A DNA stretch of 64,000 bases from Nocardioides sp. InS609-2 (lineage in GTDB: Bacteria > Actinomycetota > Actinomycetes > Propionibacteriales > Nocardioidaceae): contig NZ_CP060034.1 in assembly GCF_023208195.1 (NCBI RefSeq), positions 4,278,001-4,342,000 on the forward strand. The letters are read 5' to 3'. Shown piece after piece: positions 55,624 to 64,000 of the stretch. Under the pieces are notes generated by a model that saw only the letters and a program-made list of their open reading frames with translations, was not told where the DNA came from and did no database searches. Positions within the stretch are counted from its first letter, which is position 1. Each line of letters begins with the position of its first letter. A program made the position numbers and the translations under genes.

Positions 55624-56386
55624 GCGACCCACGAGCAACCTCCCCGGCGGCAGGGCGTCGACCTGGACGGTGGCCCTGCTCACCGGTCTCATCGGCCTGT
55701 CCGGTCTCGGCGTGGCGGCCGTAGGCCCCGAACAGCGTGTGCTGGGCCTCGTCATCGGCGTCTTCATGCTGTCGGTGACCTGGCTCCTGCTGGTCTCGGC
55801 GCGGTCGGCGCGCAGCGCCTGGTCGAGCACGACGCTGGCCGGACGACCGGCCTGGTCCGTGCCCGTCGGCGGGTCGAGGGGGTCGGCGCCCGCTGCTGCA
55901 ACGGTCTGCACCGTGCTGGGCGCCGGATTCCTGCTCGGTGCCTTCGTGGCCGACTCCACAGGCGTGACCGTTCTGTCCGGGGCGCTCGCGCTGTTCATGC
56001 TCGTCCTCGGGGCGGAGATGTGGCGCAGCTTCCTCCTCAAGCCCGAGCTGCGGATCTCGGCCGACCTGGTCCAGCTCCACGGCGCGGGCATCGACTCCGA
56101 GCTGGGCTGGGACGATGTCGGTGTGGTGGAGCACGCGCACCTCGGTACCCGGTGGGCGGCACTTGTGCTCACCGCGGCTGTCGACGCGCCGTCGTACCGG
56201 CAGCGGGTCAGCCGGTTCCTCCTGCCCACGGACCGGGTGCCGGACCCCCCGGGCGTCCACCTGAGGGTGGGACTCATCCCCGACGAGCCACGGCTGCGCA
56301 GGCTCCTTCAGGCCATGCATGCCGGCGGCCGGTCCACGCGGGAGGCCATGATCGGTCGCGGCCTGCCGGACGCCTCCGGCTACTGA
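55607..56386 (+). CDS. Membrane protein, TTG start
   Basis: A 259-residue protein with four membrane helices in two pairs: about 20-38 (VALLTGLIGLSGLGVAAVG), 44-62 (VLGLVIGVFMLSVTWLLLV), 98-116 (TVCTVLGAGFLLGAFVADS) and 120-138. A soluble C-terminal domain follows. The start is TTG at 55607, overlapping the previous gene's 3' end by 17 nt, with GGGAGAC before it; the first in-frame ATG/GTG lies far inside. No family recognised. It belongs to the operon of the broken WXG-like gene, so membrane support for secretion is possible. Confidence 0.65.
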   Translation: MTQSSERPTSNLPGGRASTWTVALLTGLIGLSGLGVAAVGPEQRVLGLVIGVFMLSVTWLLLVSARSARSAWSSTTLAGRPAWSVPVGGSRGSAPAAATVCTVLGAGFLLGAFVADSTGVTVLSGALALFMLVLGAEMWRSFLLKPELRISADLVQLHGAGIDSELGWDDVGVVEHAHLGTRWAALVLTAAVDAPSYRQRVSRFLLPTDRVPDPPGVHLRVGLIPDEPRLRRLLQAMHAGGRSTREAMIGRGLPDASGY

Positions 56387-56446
56387 CCCTCGCCCGATCC
56401 GTGGCCGGTGCCGCGGGTGCGGCCACGGCTACGCGATAGTGAGCAC

Positions 56447-57784
56447 ATGGGTAAGCAGGAAGACTTCGTCCTTCGCGCTCTCGAGGAGCGCGACGTCCGG
56501 TTCGTCCGGTTGTGGTTCACCGACGTGCTCGGGTTCTTGAAGTCGGTGGCGGTCGCGCCGGCCGAGCTGGAGGGCGCGTTCACCGAGGGCATCGGCTTCG
56601 ACGGCTCGGCCATCGAGGGCTTCGCGCGCGTCTACGAGGCCGACATGCTGGCCAAGCCCGATCCGGCGACGTTCCAGATCCTGCCGTGGCGCGGCGAGGG
56701 CCCGTCCACCGCGCGGATGTTCTGCGACATCGTGATGCCCGACGGCAGTCCGTCGTACGCCGATCCGCGGCACGTCCTGAAGCGGACCCTGAGCAAGGCC
56801 GCCGACAAGGGGTTCACCTTCTACACGCACCCCGAGATCGAGTTCTACCTCTTCAAGGACACCCCGATGGCCGGCGAGGATCCGGTGCCGGTCGACCGCA
56901 GCGGCTACTTCGACCACACCGCGCAGTCCATGGGTGCCGACTTCCGCCGCGAGGCGATCACGATGCTCGAGTCGATGGGCATCTCGGTGGAGTTCAGCCA
57001 CCACGAGGGCGGGCCGGGGCAGCAGGAGATCGACCTGCGCTACGCCGACGCACTCACCACGGCCGACAACATCATGACGTTCCGGACCGTCATCCGTGAG
57101 GTGGCGCTGAGCCAGGACATCTGGGCGAGCTTCATGCCGAAGCCGTTCACCACCCACCCGGGTTCGGGCATGCACACGCACGTCTCGCTCTTCGAGGGCG
57201 ACCGCAACGCGTTCTTCGAGGCCGGCGCGGAATACCAGCTGTCGGCGACCGGACGCCAGTTCATCGCCGGCATCCTGCGGCACGCGGCCGAGATCACCTG
57301 CGTCACCAACCAGTGGGTGAACTCCTACAAGCGGCTGATCGGCGGCGGCGAGGCGCCGTCGTACATCTGCTGGGGGCACAACAACCGCTCGGCGATGATC
57401 CGGGTGCCGATGTACAAGCCCAACAAGGGCCAGTCGACCCGCATCGAGCTGCGTACCGTCGACTCCGCAGCCAACCCCTACCTCGCGTTCGCGGTGGTCC
57501 TCGCTGCCGGCATGAAGGGCATCGAGGAGGGCTACGAGCTGCCTCGTGAGGCCGAGGACGACGTCTGGTCGCTGACCGAGCGCGAGCGCACGAGCCTGGG
57601 CATCGCGCCGTTGCCGAAGAGCCTGTACGACGCGATCGGCGTCGCCGAGAACTCCGAGCTTCTCGCCGAGACCCTCGGTGAGCACGTCTTCGACTTCTTC
57701 CTGCGCAACAAGCGCTCGGAGTGGGAGGAGTACCGCGGCCAGGTCTCCGCGTTCGAGCGGGACCGCATGCTGCCGGTCATCTGA
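56447..57784 (+). CDS. glnA: Glutamine synthetase, GlnA2-like type I
   Basis: A 445-residue ligase (glutamate + NH3 + ATP to glutamine). Signature GFDGSAIEGFARVYEADM lies near 45-62, HPEIEFYLF (about 126), NxxxxPGSGMHTHVS (about 235-250) and ATP-binding RSAMIRVP (about 315) follow. The Tyr adenylylation site NLYxLP of GlnA1 is absent: the sequence reads YELPREAED instead, which fits GlnA2-type enzymes. The ATG at 56447 is chosen. glnE follows 14 nt away, as in Streptomyces. Confidence 0.93.
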   Translation: MGKQEDFVLRALEERDVRFVRLWFTDVLGFLKSVAVAPAELEGAFTEGIGFDGSAIEGFARVYEADMLAKPDPATFQILPWRGEGPSTARMFCDIVMPDGSPSYADPRHVLKRTLSKAADKGFTFYTHPEIEFYLFKDTPMAGEDPVPVDRSGYFDHTAQSMGADFRREAITMLESMGISVEFSHHEGGPGQQEIDLRYADALTTADNIMTFRTVIREVALSQDIWASFMPKPFTTHPGSGMHTHVSLFEGDRNAFFEAGAEYQLSATGRQFIAGILRHAAEITCVTNQWVNSYKRLIGGGEAPSYICWGHNNRSAMIRVPMYKPNKGQSTRIELRTVDSAANPYLAFAVVLAAGMKGIEEGYELPREAEDDVWSLTERERTSLGIAPLPKSLYDAIGVAENSELLAETLGEHVFDFFLRNKRSEWEEYRGQVSAFERDRMLPVI

Positions 57785-57798
57785 GTCGGGTAGGACCG

Positions 57799-60777
57799 GT
57801 GGCGAGGAACGAGCGACCGACGAGCGGGAGCTTGGCCCGCCTGGGCTTCCAGCAGCCCGACCGCGCGCTCCTTCACCTGGCCTCGCTCGGCGCACCGGGT
57901 GAGGAGCTGCTGGCCATCCTCGGTCGCGCCGCCGACCCCGACCTCGCGCTGCTCGGGCTGGTCCGACTGGTTGAGGCGTCCGACGAGGGTGACGCGATGC
58001 TGGCCGCGCTCGCTGCCGACGAGGGCACGGCGATGCGGCTGCTGCTGGTGATGGGCGCGAGTACGGCGCTCTCCGACCACCTGGTGCGGCACCCGGGCCA
58101 TTGGCTCGAGCTCACCGACCCGACGATGGGCTCGTCGCGGCCCCCGGCGTACGCCGTCCGGGCCGACCTGTTGCGTGCCGTCGGTGCGGATCCGGCCGAC
58201 GTGCTCCCGGTGGCCACGCTGCCGGACGCGGCGGCGCTCGATGCCCTGCGCGTGGAGTACCGCCGCGTGCTGGTGCGGCTGGCTGCCCGCGACCTCGCGC
58301 ACGACCAGGCGCTCGACGACACCGCGGCCGAGCTGTCCGACCTCGCGGCCGGCACCCTGGACGCGGCGCTGGCCGTGGCCCGCGCCCGGGTCGGCGAGGA
58401 CGCCGCGCTGGCCCGGCTCGCGGTGCTCGCGATGGGCAAGTGCGGTGGCCACGAGCTCAACTACGTCTCCGATGTCGACGTCATCTATGCCTTCGAGCCG
58501 GTCGAGGGTGCCGACGAGTCACGGGCGACGCGGGCCGCGACCCAGCTCGCCTCGCACGTGATGCAGGTCTGCTCCGACCACACCAGCGAGGGCACCATCT
58601 GGCCGGTCGACGCGGCGCTGCGACCCGAGGGCAAGTCGGGTCCGCTGGTCCGCACGATGGCGAGCCACCGTGGCTACTACGAGCGCTGGGCCAAGACGTG
58701 GGAGTTCCAGGCGCTGCTCAAGGCCCGGCCGGCTGCCGGCGACCTCGAGCTGGGTCGGCAGTTCGTCGGGATGGTGGCGCCGATGGTGTGGAGCGTCGCC
58801 GGGCGCGACGGCTTCGTGGCCGACGTACAGGCCATGCGTCGTCGCGTCATCGCCCACATCCCGGCGCACGAGGCGGGTCGCCAGCTCAAGCTCGGTGCGG
58901 GTGGGCTGCGCGACGTGGAGTTCGCGGTGCAGCTGCTGCAGCTCGTGCACGGTCGCAGTGACGAGACGCTGCGTTCGTCCACGACGCTGAGCGCGCTCTC
59001 GAGCCTCACCCGCGGCGGCTACGTCGGGCGCGAGGACGGCGAGGCGCTGCACAACGCCTACGTCTTCCTCCGCACCCTCGAGCACCGCATCCAGCTCTTC
59101 GCGCTGCGCCGCACGCACGTCGTACCCGAGGACGAGCCGTCGCTGCGCCGCCTCGGGCGCTCGATGGGCATGCACAAGGACTCGGTCACGACGCTCACCG
59201 CAGAGTGGGCACACCATCGTCGCGAGGTCCGGCGGCTGCACGAGAAGCTCTTCTACCGCCCGCTGCTGACCGCCGTCGCGCGCATCCCCGGCGAAGAGGC
59301 GCGGCTCTCGCCCGAGGCGGCCGAGCAGCGGATGGCCGCCCTGGGGTACGCCGACCCCAAGGCCGCGCTGCGCCACCTCGAGGCCCTGACGAGCGGGGTC
59401 TCGCGCACGGCCTCGATCCAGCGCACCCTGCTGCCGGTGATGCTCGAGTGGTTCGCGGGGGCGCCCGATCCCGACGCCGGGCTGTTCGGCTTCCGGCGGC
59501 TCAGCGAGACTCTAGGCAGCACGCACTGGTATCTCCGCCTTCTGCGCGACGAGGGCGAGGTGGCCGAGCGGCTGGCCACGATCCTCGCGACGTCGCGCTT
59601 CGCCACCGACCTCCTGGTGCGGGAGCCGCAGGGCGTGCGGATGCTGGGCGACGACCTGGCACCCCTGACAGCGGAGGCGCTCGGCGCCGAGATGGCGTCG
59701 ACGGCGTCGCGGCAGGCCGCCCCCGAGGACGCCGTGCGCGCGATCCGGGCCGTCCGCCGCCGCGAGCTGTTCCGCATCGCCGTCGGCGAGCTCCTGGGCG
59801 AGAACGACGTCGAGGCCGTCGGCGCGGGGCTGTCGCGGCTGACCGACGCCACCCTCGAGGCGACGCTGGCGGTGGCCATGGAGTCGGTGCGCGCCCAGCG
59901 GTCGCTCGATGCCGTGCCGACCGTGATGGCGATCGTCGCGATGGGGCGCTACGGCGGCTTCGAGCTGTCCTACTCGTCCGATGCCGACGTGATGTTCGTG
60001 CACGAGCCCGTCGCGGGCGCCGAAGCACCCGGAGCCGCGTCGTTCGCCCAGGCCGTTGCCAACGAGGTACGTCGCCTGCTGGCGCTGCCGGGCACCGACC
60101 CGGCCCTCGAGGTCGATGCGGGTCTACGTCCCGAGGGCAAGCAGGGGCCGCTTGTGCGGACCCTCGAGTCCTACGCCGCCTACTACGCGAAGTGGTCGAA
60201 GGTGTGGGAGTTCCAGGCGCTGCTGCGGGCCGACCCGGTCGTCGGCGACCCCGCGCTGCGCGAGCGCTTCACCGCACTGATCGACCCACTGCGGTTCCCC
60301 GAGCAGGGCATCAGCGAGGACGACGTGGTCGAGGTACGCCGCATCAAGGCGCGCGTCGACATCGAACGGCTGCCGCGCGGCGCCGACCCGCACACCCACT
60401 TCAAGCTTGGTCGCGGTGGCCTTGCCGACGTCGAGTGGACTGTCCAGCTGCTACAGATGCGGCACGCCGGCCGGGTGCCCGAGCTGCGCACCCCTCGCAC
60501 CCTCACCGCACTCGCCGCGGCTGCCGAGGCAGGATTGATCGACGCTGCCGACGCCGACGTACTCGCCTCCGCGTGGCGCACCGTCAGCAAGGTGCGCAAC
60601 GCGGTCACTCTGGTGCGTGGCAAGGCGGCCGACCAGCTGCCGCGCGACGCCACCGAGAAGGCGGCCGTCGCCAGCGTGCTCGACTATCCAGCGGGGGAGT
60701 CGGAGCGGATGGTCAACGACTACCTTCGCATCACCCGGCGTGCCCACACCGTGGTCGAGCGGGTGTTCTGGGGCTGA
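57799..60777 (+). CDS. glnE: Bifunctional glutamine synthetase adenylyltransferase/deadenylyltransferase
   Basis: A 992-residue regulator that adds or removes AMP on glutamine synthetase in answer to nitrogen status. Two nucleotidyltransferase domains are visible: GKCGGHELNYVSDVDVIYAF (about 212-231) and GRYGGFELSYSSDADVMFVH (about 714-733), the deadenylylase and adenylylase halves. GlnD-UR-type linkers (LKLGAGGLRDVEF, FKLGRGGLADVEW) follow each. The GTG at 57799 has TAGGA before it. Fourteen nt after glnA, so the two are likely co-transcribed, though the adjacent GlnA lacks the Tyr site; the GlnE target is probably GlnA1 elsewhere. Confidence 0.94.
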   Translation: MARNERPTSGSLARLGFQQPDRALLHLASLGAPGEELLAILGRAADPDLALLGLVRLVEASDEGDAMLAALAADEGTAMRLLLVMGASTALSDHLVRHPGHWLELTDPTMGSSRPPAYAVRADLLRAVGADPADVLPVATLPDAAALDALRVEYRRVLVRLAARDLAHDQALDDTAAELSDLAAGTLDAALAVARARVGEDAALARLAVLAMGKCGGHELNYVSDVDVIYAFEPVEGADESRATRAATQLASHVMQVCSDHTSEGTIWPVDAALRPEGKSGPLVRTMASHRGYYERWAKTWEFQALLKARPAAGDLELGRQFVGMVAPMVWSVAGRDGFVADVQAMRRRVIAHIPAHEAGRQLKLGAGGLRDVEFAVQLLQLVHGRSDETLRSSTTLSALSSLTRGGYVGREDGEALHNAYVFLRTLEHRIQLFALRRTHVVPEDEPSLRRLGRSMGMHKDSVTTLTAEWAHHRREVRRLHEKLFYRPLLTAVARIPGEEARLSPEAAEQRMAALGYADPKAALRHLEALTSGVSRTASIQRTLLPVMLEWFAGAPDPDAGLFGFRRLSETLGSTHWYLRLLRDEGEVAERLATILATSRFATDLLVREPQGVRMLGDDLAPLTAEALGAEMASTASRQAAPEDAVRAIRAVRRRELFRIAVGELLGENDVEAVGAGLSRLTDATLEATLAVAMESVRAQRSLDAVPTVMAIVAMGRYGGFELSYSSDADVMFVHEPVAGAEAPGAASFAQAVANEVRRLLALPGTDPALEVDAGLRPEGKQGPLVRTLESYAAYYAKWSKVWEFQALLRADPVVGDPALRERFTALIDPLRFPEQGISEDDVVEVRRIKARVDIERLPRGADPHTHFKLGRGGLADVEWTVQLLQMRHAGRVPELRTPRTLTALAAAAEAGLIDAADADVLASAWRTVSKVRNAVTLVRGKAADQLPRDATEKAAVASVLDYPAGESERMVNDYLRITRRAHTVVERVFWG

Positions 60778-60967
60778 GCAGGTGTGAGCCTGCTGCCTGC
60801 GCTGCGCAGGTCGTGACCCTCGTCGCAGCCCTGGCGCTGTGCCACTCACCCACGAGACCCGGCACCATGCCACCTAGATCGCGTAGCTGTCGAGAACCGA
60901 GCAGCGGCAGATCCGGGCGAGCGTAGCCGCCCACAATGCGGCATGGGCGGACGGTTGCACGAAAACG

Positions 60968-61273
60968 TCAGCGAGCGTCTCGGTTCTCTCCCCAGCCGAA
61001 CCGGCTTTCCGCAACGAAGTCGACAAGGTTCGACCGCAGCCGCTCCCGCCACTCCTCAACGCTCGTTTGCGGCGCGAACCCCTGGACGACGTAGTCGCGG
61101 AACGTCTCGCCCCGCGCCGTGAGAGAGAGTGCAACTGAGCCCTCCAACTCGTCCGTGACGCTCAACTCGAACGCGGAAACTTCGTTCTTCTTGAACACGG
61201 CCCGCATGGCTGGTGCCACGACCTCGCAGGCTACGTCGACGAGTTCCATCACGGAGCCGGACTCTAGCGACAT
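60968..61273 (-). CDS. Hypothetical protein
   Basis: A 101-residue soluble acidic protein (SLESGSVMELVDVACEVVAP, NEVSAFELSVTDELEGSVALSLT). Composition is mixed alpha/beta, with no signal peptide or membrane helix. No family recognised. Convergent with glnE (190 nt apart, no gene in between) and on the strand of the next two genes. May share a transcript with the gene at 61301-61732, 27 nt upstream. Confidence 0.5.
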   Translation of the reverse strand: MSLESGSVMELVDVACEVVAPAMRAVFKKNEVSAFELSVTDELEGSVALSLTARGETFRDYVVQGFAPQTSVEEWRERLRSNLVDFVAESRFGWGENRDAR

Positions 61274-61300
61274 GGGGAGCGGACCGAGTCGCAGGCACGC

Positions 61301-61732
61301 TCATCGGCAGGTCAGTGCGCTATCTGCGGCAGCTCCGCTAGACGACTGACGCTGTATCCGTCGAGGGACGGCGTCAGAATCGTCGGTCGACGGCGCCAGG
61401 AAGAGCCACCAGCCCGCGTCGGACGCGACCGTTGCGCGGCGATCTCCGAGGTACTCGATGTCGACGGTCTTTCTGGGTGCGGTCTGCCCCCAGATCGCCA
61501 CCATTCGCCAGGACCACGAGACCCCATCGTCGCCAGCGCTGCCGCTGGCCAAGGCCTGCCAGTCTCCCTCAGAGTCGCGCTCGTATTCGTCGAGGTCGAT
61601 CGAAGCCGCGTCGCCGTTCGTGTCGATGAGCGCTGCGGCGATGTTGTCACCCGCTGCCACGGCAAGAGTCACGCCGAACCGTGAATCCCAACCCCCGGCT
61701 TCGATCGCGGACTGCGCATCTAGATTCTTCAC
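61301..61732 (-). CDS. Hypothetical protein, possible frameshift near the C-terminus
   Basis: A 143-residue soluble protein (SRFGVTLAVAAGDNIAAALID, YLGDRRATVASDAGWWLFLAPSTDDSD). After about residue 120 the reading turns into an unlikely RRIQRQSSSGAAADS tail. The +1 frame instead gives TPSLDGYSVSRLAELPQIAH and stop, which looks like real protein. A 1-nt change near 61375-61395 may have split the end. Start ATG at 61732. No family recognised. Confidence 0.45.
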   Translation of the reverse strand: MKNLDAQSAIEAGGWDSRFGVTLAVAAGDNIAAALIDTNGDAASIDLDEYERDSEGDWQALASGSAGDDGVSWSWRMVAIWGQTAPRKTVDIEYLGDRRATVASDAGWWLFLAPSTDDSDAVPRRIQRQSSSGAAADSALTCR

Positions 61733-61821
61733 GTCAGCATGGTCTCAGGAGAGCGGTTCCACGACGTCCGAATTTCGGCTAGATCCGGTTAGCCGCTGCA
61801 GTTCAGTTCGGCGCGCCACCT

Positions 61822-61849
61822 ACCCCGCCGGCTGTGGTGTCGGCGGGGT
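61822..61849 (-). terminator. Hairpin downstream of the HNH gene
   Basis: ACCCCGCCG (61822-61830) pairs with CGGCGGGGT (61841-61849), 9 bp with a 10-nt loop, 26 nt after the stop codon of the DUF222/HNH gene on the minus strand. Confidence 0.6.
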
Positions 61850-61874
61850 GTGGGGCGGGGTGATGTCAACCCGG

Positions 61875-63155
61875 CTAGGTGCCGGCCTCGTCCCTGACGA
61901 AGGTGTGCCCGTGGGGGCTGGTCCAGATGTACGTCGCGGGGCCGGCGCGCTCGTATCGCCAGGCGGCGTGGGTCTTCAACCGGTGATGTCGCCGGCACAA
62001 CGCTGCGAGGTTTGCCGTCGAAGTGACTCCGCCGGCCTCCCACGGGACGATGTGGTCGAGGTCGCAGGACCTCGCCTGTCGGGTGCACCACGGGAACACG
62101 CAGGTCTGGTCGCGCAGGATCACTTGTTCGCGGAGCCGGGGTGACGGTTGGTAGCCGTCGCAGACGAGGTGCTCGTTGAGGTCGATGACCGGCTTCACGA
62201 CCACGTCGGTGCGGGACTGCGTGCACCACTGGCGAAGCTGGTCGAGGGTGGCGAGATTGCCGCGTTCGAGCCGGGCGACCCGGTCGCCTTCGGTCAGGTG
62301 GACGTGGAGGACGACCTGACGAACTGCGGCCGAGCCTTCGTTTCGAGACGGGCCTTGAAGGCCCTCCTCAACCAGCGGTGACGGGGCCAGCGGGAGGGAG
62401 AGCTGGGATCGGGACATCTCCCCGACCGCAGAAGCACGCCGGGCATCGAGTGACTCTTCGGACCCGAGGCTCTTCAACGCCTCGGCGCCGTGCGCGACGG
62501 CGGCACCGAAGTCGAGGGCGTCGGCCAGGTCGAGCTCAGCGGTCACGCGCATGGTGCCCGCGAAGGAGACCTGCTCCTCATCAATCGTCACGTGCCGCCC
62601 GTCGGCCGCGAGCCGGGCTTCGGCAGCGGCACGGGCGGGGTCGAACCGTGCGATCGCGGCATCGACCAACCGATCGACGGCCGAGGTCGAGGTGCGGTGC
62701 GCGAACGGGGCGAGCTGGGCGTCGACGTACGACGCGGCCTCATGCGACAACGTCGCGTGGATGGTGGCCTCCGCAATCCGACGTGCCCGCCAAGCAGGCA
62801 GGTCACCGGCCTGCGCGCGTCGCCACAACCGCGGGAGCCTGTGTCGCAGCTCGATGGCCTGACCGATCACGTGCTTCGCCGACACCGTCGAGATGCCCAG
62901 GACCGCACCGAACTCGGCGATGCAGAACTCCGCCACCAACGGCGCACCCGGGCCGGCGATCGGCTCCTCATGCTCCGAACCACCGAGCATGAAGGCGGCC
63001 GCATCAAGGACCGACGACGCCGGATGGAGGTCGGCCCACGCGCATGCTGCGACCAACAGCTCGGCCTCGCCGCGATCGGCAGTGGCCCGAGATGAGCGCG
63101 CGAACGCGAGCACCGTGGATGCGGTGTCGGGGAGCTCGCTCGTCGTGATCGCCAT
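61875..63155 (-). CDS. DUF222/HNH endonuclease domain protein (13E12 repeat family)
   Basis: A 426-residue protein of a family expanded in Nocardioidaceae. The N-terminal DUF222 segment (TASTVLAFARSSRATADRGE, about 10-30; VAEFCIAEFGAVLG) precedes a C-terminal HNH nuclease motif: CVFPWCTRQARSCDLDHIVPW, GGVTSTANLAALCRRHHRLKT (about 355-395), with metal-site His and Cys. I chose the ATG at 63155 because homologues begin with this ITTSELPDTAS pattern; no clear ribosome-binding site is seen. These genes are often mobile or repeated; substrate unknown. Confidence 0.88.
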   Translation of the reverse strand: MAITTSELPDTASTVLAFARSSRATADRGEAELLVAACAWADLHPASSVLDAAAFMLGGSEHEEPIAGPGAPLVAEFCIAEFGAVLGISTVSAKHVIGQAIELRHRLPRLWRRAQAGDLPAWRARRIAEATIHATLSHEAASYVDAQLAPFAHRTSTSAVDRLVDAAIARFDPARAAAEARLAADGRHVTIDEEQVSFAGTMRVTAELDLADALDFGAAVAHGAEALKSLGSEESLDARRASAVGEMSRSQLSLPLAPSPLVEEGLQGPSRNEGSAAVRQVVLHVHLTEGDRVARLERGNLATLDQLRQWCTQSRTDVVVKPVIDLNEHLVCDGYQPSPRLREQVILRDQTCVFPWCTRQARSCDLDHIVPWEAGGVTSTANLAALCRRHHRLKTHAAWRYERAGPATYIWTSPHGHTFVRDEAGT

Positions 63156-63384
63156 ACAGAGAAGCCAAGCAGGGACCACCGACATTTCGAGGCCGGATCC
63201 AGGCGAAGAAGCCACATAGTCGACAACTGATCGAAAACTTCTCCCCTGATAGATGACCGGTTCGTCGCTGGCGCTCCTCACACCTCAACCGCCGGCGGGT
63301 TGCTTGCGCATCTCAGACCTCAACCAGCGATCACCCCCTGGTCGCCGACTGTCTCGACGCTCTGGGAGGGTCGGGGTCGGCCGC

Positions 63385-63390
63385 TAGGGT
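63385..63390 (+). promoter_or_regulatory. -10 box of leaderless PEP-mutase-family gene
   Basis: TAGGGT, 7 nt before the ATG at 63398. Confidence 0.4.
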
Positions 63391-63397
63391 GAAATGC

Positions 63398-64000
63398 ATG
63401 ACCAACTCCGACTCCGCTGCCCGCGCCACCAGTCTCCTCGAGCTGCACCGCGCTCCCGAGCTGCTCACCGTCGTCAACGTCTGGGACGTGATCAGCGCAA
63501 AGGCCGTCGCAGGCATGGACGGCACGCGTGCGCTGGCCACCGCGAGCCACTCGATCGCCGCGACGCTCGGCTACGAGGACGGCGAGAACATCCCCGTCGA
63601 CGAGATGCTCGACATGTGCGGCCGGATCGTGAAGGCCACCGACCTGCCGGTCTCGGCCGACCTCGAGGGTGGGTACGGCGACGCCCCCGAGACCATCCGT
63701 CGCGCGATCGGGCTGGGCATCGTCGGTGCCAACATCGAGGACCAGATGAAGCCGCTCGCCGAGGCGGCGGCCCAGGTCGAGGCGATCATGAAGGCCGCCG
63801 AGGCCGAGGGGGTGCCCGACTTCGTGCTCAACGCCCGCACCGACGCGTTCGTGAAGGGCCGCGACCGCGACCCGGCCGACGTACTCGCCGATGCGGTGGA
63901 GCGCGGCAAGGCGTTCCTCGACGCCGGCGCACCGGTCGTGTTCGTGCCGGGCCCGCTCGACGAGGCGATGGTGGCCACGCTCGTCGAGGCCTACGGCCCG
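63398..64000 (+). CDS. Isocitrate lyase/PEP mutase family protein (partial)
   Basis: The first 201 residues; the gene continues past the window. The TIM-barrel pattern of the PEP mutase/isocitrate lyase superfamily is clear: VVNVWDVISAKAVAGM (about 27-42), ATASHSIAATLGYEDGENI, the Mg-binding DLEGGYGD (about 89-96) and IVGANIEDQ, then LNARTDAFV. It resembles the short PEP phosphonomutase-like/oxaloacetate-decarboxylase group. Start ATG is preceded by a -10 box 7 nt away. Exact reaction unknown. Confidence 0.85.
   Translation, partial: MTNSDSAARATSLLELHRAPELLTVVNVWDVISAKAVAGMDGTRALATASHSIAATLGYEDGENIPVDEMLDMCGRIVKATDLPVSADLEGGYGDAPETIRRAIGLGIVGANIEDQMKPLAEAAAQVEAIMKAAEAEGVPDFVLNARTDAFVKGRDRDPADVLADAVERGKAFLDAGAPVVFVPGPLDEAMVATLVEAYGP

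Overview
The window comes from the chromosome of a high-GC actinobacterium, most likely Nocardioidaceae (Nocardioides-like). Supporting signs are the 16S rRNA sequence, the actinobacterial insertion in domain III of the 23S rRNA, strong G/C third-position bias, single-chain AceE, DUF3145, DUF3052 and DUF222/HNH genes, and many promoters whose -10 hexamer sits 6-7 nt before the start codon (leaderless style). All assignments were made by reading the sequence and translations; no database search was run.

Layout. 1-7421: tyrS, then a complete rrn operon (promoter, 16S, 23S, 5S, terminator) with no tRNA in the spacers. 7478-16824: a TPR-like protein, DUF3145, and the leftward fatty-acid cluster fasR-like / fabD / fabH / acpP / fabF / accD, followed by an alpha/beta hydrolase. 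16948-28587: aceE, DUF3052, two acyl-CoA synthetases, an AhpE-like peroxiredoxin, tRNA-Val, a Nif3-like protein, a zinc-ribbon protein with a probable CTG start, yaaA and an RNB ribonuclease. 28852-37382: a metal/stress block with a Tat-exported ferritin-like protein, an NRAMP transporter (mntH), and a leftward operon fbpA-fbpB-fbpC plus a three-domain adenylation / carrier / membrane-acyltransferase fusion. An iron-box-like (DtxR/IdeR type) sequence lies at the head of that operon.

37652-41962 looks like a decayed integrated element. It is bounded by a 25/26-nt direct repeat whose right copy is the 3' end of the RNase P RNA gene (rnpB). Inside are a truncated DUF6036-like gene, an IS110 remnant, an IS1380-family transposase gene and an orphan full-length mraY. 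Next to rnpB is a tiny secreted protein made of GIEKx pentapeptide repeats. 42850-45622 holds map, small conserved genes, an H1-like Ala/Lys-rich protein and panB. 45719-56386 is rich in lipoproteins, WXG100/type VII-secretion-like proteins, an ECF sigma factor with a coupled membrane protein, nadE, a scar made of two gene fragments, and a WXG-like gene broken by two 1-nt frameshifts. 56447-60777 is glnA (GlnA2-like) and glnE. The end has two hypotheticals, a DUF222/HNH protein and a partial isocitrate lyase/PEP mutase-family gene.

Most notable: the iron-box operon ending in an adenylation-carrier-acyltransferase fusion; the rnpB-bounded island with an orphan mraY; the FabD fused to a biotinyl-like domain without its lysine motif; the GIEK repeat peptide; and two divergent gene pairs with identical 24-bp intergenic regions and overlapping mirror-image -10 boxes.
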